Positions 52,555 through 63,042 are shown, counted from the stretch's first letter. The stretch: DNA of 64,000 nt from Taibaiella lutea (GCF_008629695.1 NZ_VWSH01000001.1:1614573-1678572), one strand, 5' to 3'. Translations and numbers: made by a program. Notes: generated by a model from the sequence alone, not told the origin.

Positions 52555-53115
52555 CTATATTCTTGCACGCCAGGGAATCTCCTGGCCTTTGTTTTGAAAA
52601 ACTATATACCTTGATAAAACAAAAAGAAAATCAGAAAGGCGATTTAAGTATTTCAGCACAATTTCAGCAACAAACTCTTCATTGTTCTGCATGTGTACGC
52701 ATATACGCTCTGCCCTCCTGCAAACACATCTCGCCACATGCGCATGGCTTGCGGCAATATGCCCGCCGGGAAGTATAAATGATTTCATTGGCGGCAATAC
52801 TTCATCCATTTCGTCAATCCTTTGTTCCAGCCATTCAATATCGCTTTCATGAAGATCCGGCAATTTCATCTTGGTATCTTTATGCGGATCAGTGGCAAGT
52901 GTAGCACCTACGGTAAATAGCCTGTCCTGAATTTCCAGTATCCAGGCATTAATAGCCGTACTTCCGAGCGAATCTGTCACAACACCTAACACAGAATTCA
53001 ATTCATCCACGGTGCCGTAAGCATCAATCCGGATATGGTCTTTTGGAACACGGGTACCGCCAATTAATCCGGTACTCCCTTTGTCACCTGTTTTTGTATA
53101 TACTTTGAAGGACAT
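52555..53115 (-). CDS. Cob(I)yrinic acid a,c-diamide adenosyltransferase, PduO type
   Basis: The 186-residue protein matches the PduO/MMAB family. The ATP-binding N-terminus is YTKTGDKGSTGLIGGTRVPK, followed by DAYGTVDELNSVLGV, and the signature is HVARCVCRRAERICV. It transfers adenosine from ATP to cob(I)alamin to make adenosylcobalamin in the cytoplasm. B12 use in this genome is supported by the cobalamin-dependent MetH nearby. Confidence 0.94.
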   Translation of the reverse strand: MSFKVYTKTGDKGSTGLIGGTRVPKDHIRIDAYGTVDELNSVLGVVTDSLGSTAINAWILEIQDRLFTVGATLATDPHKDTKMKLPDLHESDIEWLEQRIDEMDEVLPPMKSFILPGGHIAASHAHVARCVCRRAERICVHMQNNEEFVAEIVLKYLNRLSDFLFVLSRYIVFQNKGQEIPWRARI

Positions 53116-53202
53116 ATTTTTAAGTAGTTAGTTGATAGTCGTTAGCGTAGCGTAAATAGTAAGTTTCGAATAGTATTTGAAAGTAAGTCCTGATGCTTCC
53201 TT

Positions 53203-53886
53203 CTAATTCATTTCATCTTTCTCTACGAGCCCATCCTTAATCCTAACAATCCGTTTGGCATGCTCCGCTATATCTTCCTCGTGGGTAACGAGAATAACCG
53301 TATTCCCCGCTGCCTGGATGCTGCTGAACAAATCCATGATTTCAATGGATGTTTTTGAATCAAGGTTACCCGTCGGTTCATCTGCCAGAATAATAGAAGG
53401 CTTGTTAATCAGGGCTCTTGCAATTGCCACACGCTGGCATTGACCGCCTGAAAGCTCATTGGGCTTATGATGGGAACGTTCTTCCAGTCCAACTTGCTTC
53501 AGCATATCGTGCGCCCTGTCATTTCTTTCATTCTTGGAAATGCCTGCATATATTAAAGGCATTGCTACGTTTTCCCAGGCTGTTAATCTTGGCATCAGGT
53601 TGAATTGCTGAAACACAAAACCAATTTCAGCATTGCGCACCTTCGCCAGTTCATCGTCTGCCATCCGGCTTACATCTTTTCCATTCAATGTATATCTGCC
53701 CGAAGTAGGTGAATCAAGGCAGCCCAATATATTCATCAATGTTGATTTGCCGGACCCTGAAGGACCCATTAAGGCCACATATTCATTTTTCAAAATAGAC
53801 AGTTCAATCCCCTTCAATACCGGAACAGGGTCTTTACCCAGATAATAATTCTTTTTAATTTGCTCTAATCTTATTATTTGTTCCAT
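53203..53886 (-). CDS. ABC transporter ATP-binding protein (LolD/MacB type)
   Basis: From the ATG at 53886 ([17 protein letters not shown]) the product is 227 residues. It has Walker [13 protein letters not shown]-loop [12 protein letters not shown], signature [15 protein letters not shown], Walker [14 protein letters not shown] and H-loop [11 protein letters not shown]. This is the LolD/MacB/FtsE-like group, whose membrane partner moves lipoproteins or drugs. The partner gene is not adjacent. A longer frame to 53937 adds 17 unconserved residues and is rejected. Confidence 0.92.
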   Translation of the reverse strand: MEQIIRLEQIKKNYYLGKDPVPVLKGIELSILKNEYVALMGPSGSGKSTLMNILGCLDSPTSGRYTLNGKDVSRMADDELAKVRNAEIGFVFQQFNLMPRLTAWENVAMPLIYAGISKNERNDRAHDMLKQVGLEERSHHKPNELSGGQCQRVAIARALINKPSIILADEPTGNLDSKTSIEIMDLFSSIQAAGNTVILVTHEEDIAEHAKRIVRIKDGLVEKDEMN

Positions 53887-54042
53887 ATCCAAAATTGCTA
53901 TGCTTGCTGCATTTGAAAAAATGATTGTTAGCAACAAAGTTCAAATTTATCAATAATTTGCAGCCCTATGAAATAAGATTTTATATCGGGTAAGTAATAA
54001 AAAGCATCCCATATAAATTAGTCATTCTTAATCAGCTACTAC

Positions 54043-54855
54043 ATGCTTCGTTTTCCCAATGCCAAAATAAATATAGGATTATCCATTACCGGAAAAAGAG
54101 AAGATGGATATCATAATCTTGAGACCGTTTTTTATCCTGTTGAAGTAAAGGATGCTTTGGAAATTATTGCTTCTGAAGAAACAAACATGCACCTCTCCGG
54201 TTTTCCTGTTGAGGGTAGTTCAGATAATAATCTTGTGTGGAAGGCTTATCAGGTTTTAGAAAGAGATTTTCCGGAGCTTGTAAAACCTTTGGAAATTTAT
54301 CTGCATAAAGCCATTCCAATGGGAGCCGGATTGGGCGGCGGTTCTGCTGACGGCGCGTTTATGCTATCGATGCTGAATGATTTTTTCGGATTGAATATTC
54401 CATCTGATAAGCTGGAATCCTATGCCTTACAATTAGGGAGCGATTGTCCTTTTTTCATCCGCAATAAACCTGTTTTTGCAAAGGGTCGCGGTGAGATAAT
54501 GGAGCCTGTTCCGCTCAGTCTTGATAATTACAGCATCCAATTAATCTGTCCTAAGCTGCACATCAGTACTGCAAATGCTTTTAAAGGGATTGTCCCAAAA
54601 ACCGCTTCTTTTAATCTTAATGCAATAGAGGCATCAGATATTAAAGATTGGAAAAGTTATATCATCAATGATTTTGAAAGAACGTTATTCCCGCACTATC
54701 CTGTATTACAGCAAATAAAGCATCAGTTATACGAACAAGGGGCTATTTATGCTTCTTTGAGTGGTACAGGAGCTACGGTTTACGGTATATTTGAAAAGGG
54801 GAAAAGGGCTGAAATACAATCGGATATTCAATTTGACGAATTTTCTGAACGGTGA
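54043..54855 (+). CDS. ispE: 4-diphosphocytidyl-2-C-methyl-D-erythritol kinase IspE
   Basis: The 270-residue GHMP kinase has the substrate motif FPNAKINIGLSITGKREDGY at the N-terminus, the ATP loop IPMGAGLGGGSADGAF (about 90-105), DCPFFI, and the C-terminal SLSGTGATVYGIFE. It phosphorylates CDP-ME in the MEP isoprenoid pathway, the same pathway as ispG elsewhere in the window. It is monocistronic with a bidirectional terminator. Confidence 0.95.
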   Translation: MLRFPNAKINIGLSITGKREDGYHNLETVFYPVEVKDALEIIASEETNMHLSGFPVEGSSDNNLVWKAYQVLERDFPELVKPLEIYLHKAIPMGAGLGGGSADGAFMLSMLNDFFGLNIPSDKLESYALQLGSDCPFFIRNKPVFAKGRGEIMEPVPLSLDNYSIQLICPKLHISTANAFKGIVPKTASFNLNAIEASDIKDWKSYIINDFERTLFPHYPVLQQIKHQLYEQGAIYASLSGTGATVYGIFEKGKRAEIQSDIQFDEFSER

Positions 54856-54863
54856 TAGGCAAT

Positions 54864-54900
54864 CAAAAAGAGGATTGAACAATGTTCAATCCTCTTTTTG
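54864..54900. terminator. Bidirectional terminator between ispE and a T9SS cargo gene
   Basis: An 18-bp perfect inverted repeat (54864-54881 with 54883-54900), outer arms CAAAAAGAGG/CCTCTTTTTG. Confidence 0.92.
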
Positions 54901-54919
54901 CATTTAAAGCTAAAGATTA

Positions 54920-56530
54920 TTATCTGATAACTTCCAGTTTTTTAGTTACTCTACCCTCTTCTGTATCTATAACAACATTATAAATACCTACAGCAAGACT
55001 TGAAATATTCATTTCATATTTTTCTGCATTTACCTTGCCATTCTCATAAACTTTTTGTCCCATAATATTGAAAACACTAAGCGAGTTGATTTTGATTTTT
55101 GCAGTATTTGAAATGGTTACTACAGATTTTGAAGGGTTAGGGAATACAGAAATTTCCTGTTGTAATCTTGAAACATTACCAATTCCTGTCGGAATACCTT
55201 GAGTTGAAATTCTTCTTACAGTTTGAATGCTTCCACAATCATTGCTTAGTGTCAGTGTCACATCATATTCTCCTGCAACTATATATTGATGAATAATCTG
55301 GCCAGGAATACCCGTTCCCGGCTGTGTTTGTCCATCACCGAAATTCCATAAATAAGTAGTGATATTCTGAGCTCCGATTGCATTGAAAGTATAACTGCCA
55401 TCAGCATTATCAATCATAGCAATTGAATTAACCAACGGGTTGGGATAAGTTAAGACTGTAATGGTATCGTAATCAAAACATCCGTCCGTATTCTGAACTT
55501 TTACTGAATAAACACCTGCATTCGAAACACTCATTGTTTGTGTCAATGTAGCATTGTTCCAGATGTAAATCGGATTTTTAGGATGTGTTCCTGCATCAAG
55601 TGTAATAGAAGTTCCCTGACAAATGGTAGTATCGCGAGGAGCGATATGAACTTCAACGCCAAGAAGCGTGGTAATACTTTTACTTACGGAATCATCTGCA
55701 TGATAAGTATCATTTACACCATTTGGAGATTCACCCCAAATTTTAAACACTTTTGTAGATGCATCTGAAAAGAAGAAGTTACCAAGAGTAACAGCTACAC
55801 TATCATTTGTGTTCAACAAAGGCGTTGGTAAAGTAGCCGGTGTTTGAGCAACGCCGTCAACGGTCCATTTGATGTTAGCCGTATTTATTGCATTAGAACC
55901 ATGATTGTAAACCATCACAGATACAGGCAATGTTACATTGGAACAAAAAGGTGTATCAGGAGGAGAAATAAGCGATCTTAAAGCGATATTATTAAGCGGC
56001 AATACTTTTACAGTATAATCTTCCGCTTCCCCCCATGTGTTATCACCGCAGGCCGGAGGTGCAGGAGATATGTATGCAGCTCTTATACGCATTCTAACGT
56101 TACCAAGACTTGTAGCAGCCGGAACTGTAATTGTTGTCGTTATAGAGTTAACATAAGAACTTATAGTATAAACGTTTTCTCCCGCATCAGCAAAATCACC
56201 GTCATAATTCCAATCACAAAATACGTTCCACATATAGGTGTATCCTGATGGACCAGCAGCACTTGTAAGCGTAAAAGTACCTCCTGGCAAAACAGTTACA
56301 TACTGGCTGGTGTAATCAGCATAACCTCCCGCAGTAAAGGTAGTGCCCATATTCGAAATGTTGGCAGAACCTCCTGTTGTGCTAACATTTGTAATGTAAT
56401 AAGAAGAAGTTGAATTATTGGTTGCAGCACAATATTGAGCATCAACCTGAGTGGTTGCCAACATTGCAATTCCTAACAAAGAAGCTACTTTTTTTGTCAG
56501 GTGCTTGCTTTTAAGTGTAAAGTTTTTCAT
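54920..56530 (-). CDS. T9SS-secreted GEVED/PKD protein
   Basis: From the ATG at 56530 the product is 536 residues with a signal peptide (MKNFTLKSKHLTKKVASLLG, then IAMLATTQVDAQ). Residues about 80-180 form a GEVED domain (FCDWNYDGDFADAGENVYTI, then RIRAAY and GEAEDYTVKV). A CARDB-like domain follows (about 185-300), then an Ig-like segment and a PKD domain (TYLWNFGDGQTQPGTGIPGQ). The last 75 residues are a type A T9SS sorting domain (VFPNPSKSVVTI, GIYNVVIDTEEGRVTKKLEV). It shares its N-terminus with the next upstream gene and its Ig/PKD block with the gene at 61173. Confidence 0.88.
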   Translation of the reverse strand: MKNFTLKSKHLTKKVASLLGIAMLATTQVDAQYCAATNNSTSSYYITNVSTTGGSANISNMGTTFTAGGYADYTSQYVTVLPGGTFTLTSAAGPSGYTYMWNVFCDWNYDGDFADAGENVYTISSYVNSITTTITVPAATSLGNVRMRIRAAYISPAPPACGDNTWGEAEDYTVKVLPLNNIALRSLISPPDTPFCSNVTLPVSVMVYNHGSNAINTANIKWTVDGVAQTPATLPTPLLNTNDSVAVTLGNFFFSDASTKVFKIWGESPNGVNDTYHADDSVSKSITTLLGVEVHIAPRDTTICQGTSITLDAGTHPKNPIYIWNNATLTQTMSVSNAGVYSVKVQNTDGCFDYDTITVLTYPNPLVNSIAMIDNADGSYTFNAIGAQNITTYLWNFGDGQTQPGTGIPGQIIHQYIVAGEYDVTLTLSNDCGSIQTVRRISTQGIPTGIGNVSRLQQEISVFPNPSKSVVTISNTAKIKINSLSVFNIMGQKVYENGKVNAEKYEMNISSLAVGIYNVVIDTEEGRVTKKLEVIR

Positions 56531-56585
56531 CAATAAGATATTTTTTGGAATAATTACAAATCTAATCAACTAATGTCAAGAATGA

Positions 56586-56625
56586 AATATTGTTAGCCGG
56601 ATTTTGTAGTCCGGCTAACAATATT
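56586..56625 (-). terminator. Hairpin terminator of the 1322-residue T9SS gene
   Basis: A perfect 16-bp stem (56586-56601 with 56610-56625), core GTTAGCCGGA/TCCGGCTAAC, with an 8-base loop lies just after the stop. The T-run is weak. Confidence 0.8.
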
Positions 56626-56629
56626 ATAA

Positions 56630-59600
56630 CTATTTTAGTATTTCAAGTTTTCTTGCAACAGTTCCTTTGTCTGTGTAAACCTCTATGGTATATACACCGG
56701 ATGCAATATTGGTTAAGTTAACAACATGCTTGTCCTTAGAATCTGCTTTCGAACGGTAAACTACCTGACCAAGGATATTGTAGATTTCTATCTTCTCCAT
56801 CTTAAGGTCACCTTTGTTCAGAATCGTAGCCTGACCGTTTGACGGGTTAGGGTAAACCGTAAGCTCATTGTTGCTTATATTAAGCTGGTGGATACCTACA
56901 ATGTGTGCTCCGATGGTATCGTTTGCAAATCCGCAGGTACTGCTCAGGTGTAACACTACAATAAAGTCACCTACGCTGTCATATACGTGGGTTGGCGATG
57001 CTGCATAGCTGTGCAGAGAACCATCTCCGAAATCCCAGTCGTAACCGATAACATTCTGAGGGTATACTGCCGTAAAGTGGAACTGTCTGTCACCATTATT
57101 GGCTACCTGAATGCCCTGGATAGACGGAAGCTCGCCCTGCATCATTACCTGGATGGTATCCATTGAAATACAGCCTTCAGCATTGGTTACAAATACACTA
57201 TAAGAACCTGCTGAGTTTACATCAATGGTCTGGCCGGTTTGGCCGGTATTCCAGAAATATTCAATACTGCCACCACCCGGATTCAATGTAAGTACAACAC
57301 CGTTACAAACAGTGGTATCGTTACCCAAATGAACAACAGGGTTTTTACGTAGTAAAACATTTACAGTATCACTACCAACACAGGTAAAGCTATTGGTAAC
57401 TTTTACGTTATAGGTACCGCTTGTGTTTACAGCCCTAACCTGGCTTGTAGTAAGGTTATCCCAAAGGAATGAAGGCGTATTAGGCTGAACACCTGCATCC
57501 AATACAATAGAAGTACCGCCGTCAACGCACATATTAACATCCGGTCCTAAATCTACCACAGGTTTAGGGTAAATATTGGCGTGAACTGCTAAACGTGGAG
57601 TCTCACAAGGTTTAATAATATTAAACCTGATATTTGGCAAATTAGTGCTCGTACTTGAACCTGTTAATCCACAGGAGGTTGAACCAAGTGTACCATCTGC
57701 CCATGCATATAAGAATCGACCGCTTTTAGTTGTGTATTGATGTGTACCTGATGCATCATATTGCGGATTAGTTTGGTTCCAGCAAAGTTGAACTACGATA
57801 TTATCAGTACCATTCCATACTTGTGGTAATGTGAATGGGAAAGTCTGCCAACCTGTTGCGCTCGGATGAAAACTTGCAGTATTATATACCTGATTCATTC
57901 CTGTACCTTGCCATGTTAAGGTTGTCAATGTAGAAGGAACAAATTTTATAGAAACTGTGTAATTCAGGATATTATAATATGGAATACCGGTACAGTTGAA
58001 TGCAAGAGAAGTTATGTTGCCGGCTGAACCACCTGCTGCCAAAACCTCAGTTGCAGTATATAAAAATTGCATTGTTGATCTTCCATAATAGATATTAAAA
58101 GGACCCGCAACAGTTGTTGAACTGTTACTTGTTCCTGTACCTACCTGATAAGCATTTGAAGAGCCACCGGCACCACCTTCTGCAGCAACATAATATGTTT
58201 GGCTTGCATTCAGAGATGGTGTAATCCATGGTGTACCTGAACCTATTGCCAAACCACCGGTTGGTGTCTCATACCATTTAGCAGTACTGTTACCAGCTGT
58301 TTGTGCCTGCAATGTAACGGTACCAGGCCCGCAATTAAAGCTATCTGTAACACCCAATAATTGAGGATTAACTACCACAACATATTTAACCGGCATTTCG
58401 CAAGTATCATTTGTAGATTTAACAAGTGCACGATAGTAGTGGTTGGCAGTCAATGTAGGTGTTGTATAGCTTATGCCGGTTGCACCATTTATGTTTACAT
58501 AAGAACCGGCAGCTCCGGTTGTGGATTCCTGCCACTGAACTGAATTGGGAGCATAACCTGTAGCCGGAAGCAAGGACAAAATACTGGTTCCTGAAACGCA
58601 GATAGAATCAGGTGATCCTTTAATTGATATTGAGTCAGGCTGAACCCAGACACTAAATGTATCGGCATGTGTACATGCAGCAGGTGTAGCACCTGATGAA
58701 AATAAATAGTAGGTATGAGCGCCGTTTACAGTTGATTTGAAATAAGCGTTAGGTGCACTTCCAGATACATATGGAGTAGTTGCGCCTGCATTCGTATATA
58801 AATCAGCAACGTTTGGAGTCCAGGCATAAGTTGTGTAATTACTCATCGGAGTGGAAGTAACTACAAAGTTTCCTATCTCACCGGAACAAACAACAGCAGG
58901 TTTTGCAATGTTGAGAGCAGGTCCGGGAGTAATAGTCGCCACAACAGGCTGACGAGGTCCGACACAACCCAGGGTCATTCCAAAACGAACATTAGGTAAA
59001 GAAGTAGAAGTAGATGTTCCTGTTTGTCCGCATCCAGAAGCTACGTTATCATCAATAAAATACAACATCCTGTTAGATACTGTTGAGAACTGATGTTTTC
59101 CTTGTGTATTTCCACTACTATAACTGGGCGACGTCTGATCATAGCAAACACAAACAACAATGTTGTCTGTACCATTATATGTAAAAGGTGTAGTAAGGTT
59201 ACAAGTATTCCAACCTAATGTCGGCTGAAAGGTAGCATTGGTATATACAGGCGTAGCACTACCAAAATTCTGCCATGTAAGTGTTGTAACTGTGGATGGC
59301 ACAGTCATTATAAATATTCTATAATTGGGCAAAGTAGTATTTCCTCCGCTAGTCTGAACAGGAATGCCTGTACAATTAAAAGCAATTGAATTGATAGTTC
59401 CGGAACCACCACCAGCGGCAATCAGCTCGGCTGATGTATACAAATATTGCGCTGATTGATTTCTGTAATAATTACTGAATGGGCCACCGCTTTCATAATC
59501 AGCCAATGAGCCTGTTCCATTTCCAATTTGAGGTGTAGCAACAGAACTTCCGGAAGCTGCTGCAGCGTAGAAAGTAGTAGTAGCCGGTATGTATGGAGTA

Positions 59601-60598
59601 GTATAGTTGTTTGTGGTTGCTACAGGAGAACCACCGGTAGCGCTCGTATACCAATTAATTGTTGAACCGGTTGGCGGAGTTGCTGAAAGAATAACACTAC
59701 CAGGACCACATCTTGTTGCTCCGGTAACCGTAGGTGTGCCGGGGTTATTTACAACAACCTGAACTGGGCTCGATGTTAAAACTGTTGATGTACCATTACA
59801 CAAAACAACACATTTAAAATAAGTAGTCGTAGTAATTGGCGTGGTGGTAGTATATGTAGAAGAAGCAGATGTAGAACCAGGAACGTCTATATATGTACCT
59901 GCTATAGTCGGGCAACTCTGCCATTTAAAAGTCACTCCGGAAGCAGGAGGCATTGCAGTTACAGGAGTCATAGTAAGTGTAACATTTCCACTTACACAAA
60001 GTGAAGATGGCGTTGCAGATGAAGTAGCAGATGCCGGAAATGTTGAAGAAGCACAAGGAACAAGCGCCTGAACTTTAATTACATAATCTTCTGCTTCAGC
60101 ATAATTATTAGAACCGCAAGCTGCCGGAACAGGAGATATATATGCTGCCCTGATACGCATTCTTACATTACCCGCAGCAGTACTTGCCGGGACTGTAATG
60201 TTTGTTGTTATCGCATTAACATACGATCCCATTGTGTAAACTGTTTCACCCGGATCGGCAAAGTCATTATCATAGTTCCAGTCACAATAAACTGCCCACA
60301 TATAAGTATACGAAGAAGATGGGCCTGCAGCACTTGCTAAAGAAAAGGAATTTCCCTGAATGACAGTAACATACTGGCTTGTATAATCTCCATAACCACT
60401 TGCCGAAAAACCGGTACCCATATTGGAAATATTGGTAGAACCTCCTGTGGTTGAAACATTTGTAATATAATAAGATGAAGTCGAAGTATTGGTAGCCGTA
60501 CAATACTGCGCACTAATTTGGCTCGTCGCCAAAAATAAAATACCAAATAAGGCTGTTACCTTTTTTAGTAATCCATTTTTAAATGTAAAATTTCTCAT
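56630..60598 (-). CDS. Large T9SS-secreted modular protein (GEVED, Ig-like, PKD)
   Basis: The 1322-residue secreted protein starts at ATG 60598 with a signal peptide (MRNFTFKNGLLKKVTALFGI, then LFLATSQISAQ). A GEVED domain follows (about 85-180). Several Ig-like domains are separated by two copies of a roughly 170-residue beta-rich module (about 358-555 and 835-1010, each with YLYTSAELIAAGG- or FLYTATEVLAAGG-type sequence, SIAFNCTGIP or SLAFNCTGIP, and TTLTWQ). The last 300 residues hold two Ig-like repeats, PKD (GYDWDFGDGSLHSYAASPTH) and a type A sorting domain (VYPNPSNGQATI, GVYTIEVYTDKGTVARKLEI). That 300-residue end is identical in protein to the gene at 63085. Confidence 0.88.
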   Translation of the reverse strand: MRNFTFKNGLLKKVTALFGILFLATSQISAQYCTATNTSTSSYYITNVSTTGGSTNISNMGTGFSASGYGDYTSQYVTVIQGNSFSLASAAGPSSSYTYMWAVYCDWNYDNDFADPGETVYTMGSYVNAITTNITVPASTAAGNVRMRIRAAYISPVPAACGSNNYAEAEDYVIKVQALVPCASSTFPASATSSATPSSLCVSGNVTLTMTPVTAMPPASGVTFKWQSCPTIAGTYIDVPGSTSASSTYTTTTPITTTTYFKCVVLCNGTSTVLTSSPVQVVVNNPGTPTVTGATRCGPGSVILSATPPTGSTINWYTSATGGSPVATTNNYTTPYIPATTTFYAAAASGSSVATPQIGNGTGSLADYESGGPFSNYYRNQSAQYLYTSAELIAAGGGSGTINSIAFNCTGIPVQTSGGNTTLPNYRIFIMTVPSTVTTLTWQNFGSATPVYTNATFQPTLGWNTCNLTTPFTYNGTDNIVVCVCYDQTSPSYSSGNTQGKHQFSTVSNRMLYFIDDNVASGCGQTGTSTSTSLPNVRFGMTLGCVGPRQPVVATITPGPALNIAKPAVVCSGEIGNFVVTSTPMSNYTTYAWTPNVADLYTNAGATTPYVSGSAPNAYFKSTVNGAHTYYLFSSGATPAACTHADTFSVWVQPDSISIKGSPDSICVSGTSILSLLPATGYAPNSVQWQESTTGAAGSYVNINGATGISYTTPTLTANHYYRALVKSTNDTCEMPVKYVVVVNPQLLGVTDSFNCGPGTVTLQAQTAGNSTAKWYETPTGGLAIGSGTPWITPSLNASQTYYVAAEGGAGGSSNAYQVGTGTSNSSTTVAGPFNIYYGRSTMQFLYTATEVLAAGGSAGNITSLAFNCTGIPYYNILNYTVSIKFVPSTLTTLTWQGTGMNQVYNTASFHPSATGWQTFPFTLPQVWNGTDNIVVQLCWNQTNPQYDASGTHQYTTKSGRFLYAWADGTLGSTSCGLTGSSTSTNLPNIRFNIIKPCETPRLAVHANIYPKPVVDLGPDVNMCVDGGTSIVLDAGVQPNTPSFLWDNLTTSQVRAVNTSGTYNVKVTNSFTCVGSDTVNVLLRKNPVVHLGNDTTVCNGVVLTLNPGGGSIEYFWNTGQTGQTIDVNSAGSYSVFVTNAEGCISMDTIQVMMQGELPSIQGIQVANNGDRQFHFTAVYPQNVIGYDWDFGDGSLHSYAASPTHVYDSVGDFIVVLHLSSTCGFANDTIGAHIVGIHQLNISNNELTVYPNPSNGQATILNKGDLKMEKIEIYNILGQVVYRSKADSKDKHVVNLTNIASGVYTIEVYTDKGTVARKLEILK

Positions 60599-61112
60599 GA
60601 AAAAGTTTTTAAAAAATCATAATATTAGATTAAACACAAAGTAGCATTAGTGTTGCTATTACAAACTAAGAAGATCAATAATGTAAATATTTTTTACCAT
60701 ACGCATATTAAGAAAAGTTAACAAAAGAGATAAAACATCGGGTTACGAATTTAATCAATATTCCGAGCAATCCAACAATGTCTACTTCTCAAAAAAATGC
60801 GTTTTTAAACTCCATGTATTTATTATAAGCATACAAATGATTAAAAAGTTCCGGAAAAATTAAGGCCTCAATAATTTTTAATTATGTAAAAGTTAACAAA
60901 ATGCATCAATATCAAATACTTATCCCTATTTAAATCATTAAAACAAAACAAAATAATATATTATATAACAAATTAACCAACAGAAATTAAGAATAGAACA
61001 TGCAAGATTTAGGTTGAATCTTATTTACATATACTACCCAATTATGTGGTTTTATTTACCCAACTAATTACTAATGTAATTTAATTGAGTTCCTGCATTT
61101 AACCCTTATAGC
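60599..61112. other. Long AT-rich intergenic region between two T9SS genes
   Basis: No gene, RNA or clean promoter box can be recognised in these 514 bp, which are unusually AT-rich (homopolymer A and T runs throughout). It must contain the promoter of the 1322-residue gene. Confidence 0.5.
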
Positions 61113-61145
61113 AAAAAAACGGGCAAGTATAATACTTACCCGTTT
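61113..61145 (-). terminator. Terminator of the 611-residue T9SS gene
   Basis: A stem of AAACGGG/CCCGTTT plus AAGTA/TACTT with one mismatch (61117-61129 with 61133-61145) is followed leftwards by seven T. Confidence 0.85.
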
Positions 61146-61172
61146 AATATATAAAACATTAAATTAAATCAA

Positions 61173-63008
61173 TTACCGGATTACTTCCATTTTCTTAATG
61201 ACCTTTCCTTTGTCTGTATTAATTACAACATTATATATGCCGGTTGCCAGATTCGCAACACTTAACTGGAATTTTGCATTATTAATATTATTGCCTTTGA
61301 ATACTTGCTGACCTATGACATTAAATACTTCAACTGATTGTATTCTGATGGAATTATTATTAGAAATTATGACAGAAGATTTAGACGGGTTGGGATAGAT
61401 AGAGAATACAGACTGAATATCGTTTAGGTCCTGTGTTCCTGTTGGCGTATTGATTCCGTCCGAATGAATAACTTTAGTTACAGAAATAGTTCCGCAATTA
61501 TTGCTTAGTTCAAGTATTACTGTATAATCACCGGCAACAGTATACTGATGAATTATCTGTCCGGGAATGCCTGTTCCGGGCTGTGTTTGCCCATCCCCAA
61601 AATTCCAAAGATAACTGGTAATGTTCTGTGCACCAATTACATTAAAGGTATAGCTGCCATCAGCATTGTCAATCATTGCAATTGAATTTACCAATGGATT
61701 GGGATAAGTTGATATTGTAATGGTGTCTGTATCAAAACAACCATCTGTGTTTTGTACTTTTACTCCGTAAGTACCAGCCCCCGAAACTTGTATTGTTTGC
61801 GAAAGCTGCGCGTCGCTCCAAATATAAATAGGATTATTAGGATGTGTTCCCGCATCAAGCGTGATTTCTGTTCCTTCACAAATAGTAGTATCCTGTGGAT
61901 TAATATTTACAATCACTCCAACGAGATTTGATGCTTTTGATGCAGTAACTGTATCGTTTGTATTTACAGCATCCGGCAAACCATTTGCCTGAACAACCCA
62001 GGCTTTAATTACTCTTGGAGAAGCATTAGGGAAAAAAACGTCGCCTAATGGAACAATTGCCGTATTATTAGGAGCCGTAACAAAATTGGTCACCGGGGTC
62101 GGCATAGTATAAGACACAGGCGTCTGATTCACACCATCAACGGACCAGTTGATAAGCATATCATTTATTGTTGCAGTACCTTTATTAGAAACCTTTACTG
62201 AAATCGGTGTAGAGGCATTTGAGCAAAAGTGTGCGTCTGTAATTACACTATCCATCTTCATGTCAATAGGAGGCACGGGCTTAAATCTATAAATCTGGCC
62301 GTTGGCGGGAACACCTGCAATTGCAGTTGTAAACGTTGTTGAAGATGGCGTAGGAGATGTCGAAGCGTTATTTAATGATAAGTAGCCTGAAGTTGGGGTA
62401 GCGGCATCTGCAAGACCAATCGTAGCTCCTGCTCCTGAAGCCGCCGTAGCAGATATTTGCTGATAAATGTATTCAATAATATTAGTTGATTCGTATAATT
62501 TAACCTGTAAATGAAAGGTAGGCGGAGTGGTACTGGAATTTCTTGGAGATTGCCAGTTCTTATATTGAATAGTAAGAACACGATTTGGAGCGAGCCCGGT
62601 TGTTAAATAAGTGAAGTTGGAAGCATTAGTTCCTGTAACCCATCCTGCCACATCATCCCAAAAAGCCAACAAACCCGGTTTAAATCCATCAAGCTCTGCG
62701 CCAAGACTATTAGTCCAACTGCTTGATGATGTAGAAGTATTAAAACTAACCCAGCAATTTGCATTTGCTCTGACTTGCGTATAATCCGTTCCGCAATAAT
62801 TAAAAGTAAACCCAATAGGGAAAGCTGCCGATGTTCCATCGTCAGACTGAACGGCTGTCAGTTGTGTTCCTCCCGTAATATCAGTATAAGTTCCGGCAAG
62901 TGCAGTAAATTGATATGTACTTGCGCCCTGAGCATTTGCTTTTTGGGTATATGCCAATGCCATAATACCTATTACGGCTAATGCGCTTTGTAAAAATCTT
63001 TTATTCAT
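61173..63008 (-). CDS. T9SS-secreted beta-sandwich/PKD protein
   Basis: From the ATG at 63008 the product is 611 residues with a signal peptide (MNKRFLQSALAVIGIMALAY, then TQKANAQ). An N-terminal beta-sandwich (about 28-250, with FTALAGTYTDITGGTQLT, FTFNYCGTDYTQVRANANCW and NRVLTIQYKNWQSPRN) is followed by a CARDB-like domain. The Ig/PKD block (YPNPLVNSIAMIDNADGSYT, then YLWNFGDGQTQPGTG) is nearly identical to the gene at 54920. The type A T9SS sorting domain ends it (IYPNPSKSSVII, GIYNVVINTDKGKVIKKMEV). A longer frame to 63074 is rejected because it precedes the signal peptide. Confidence 0.88.
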   Translation of the reverse strand: MNKRFLQSALAVIGIMALAYTQKANAQGASTYQFTALAGTYTDITGGTQLTAVQSDDGTSAAFPIGFTFNYCGTDYTQVRANANCWVSFNTSTSSSSWTNSLGAELDGFKPGLLAFWDDVAGWVTGTNASNFTYLTTGLAPNRVLTIQYKNWQSPRNSSTTPPTFHLQVKLYESTNIIEYIYQQISATAASGAGATIGLADAATPTSGYLSLNNASTSPTPSSTTFTTAIAGVPANGQIYRFKPVPPIDMKMDSVITDAHFCSNASTPISVKVSNKGTATINDMLINWSVDGVNQTPVSYTMPTPVTNFVTAPNNTAIVPLGDVFFPNASPRVIKAWVVQANGLPDAVNTNDTVTASKASNLVGVIVNINPQDTTICEGTEITLDAGTHPNNPIYIWSDAQLSQTIQVSGAGTYGVKVQNTDGCFDTDTITISTYPNPLVNSIAMIDNADGSYTFNVIGAQNITSYLWNFGDGQTQPGTGIPGQIIHQYTVAGDYTVILELSNNCGTISVTKVIHSDGINTPTGTQDLNDIQSVFSIYPNPSKSSVIISNNNSIRIQSVEVFNVIGQQVFKGNNINNAKFQLSVANLATGIYNVVINTDKGKVIKKMEVIR

Positions 63009-63042
63009 ACAGGTATTGGTTAAATGATTGGTTTCTATTAAT

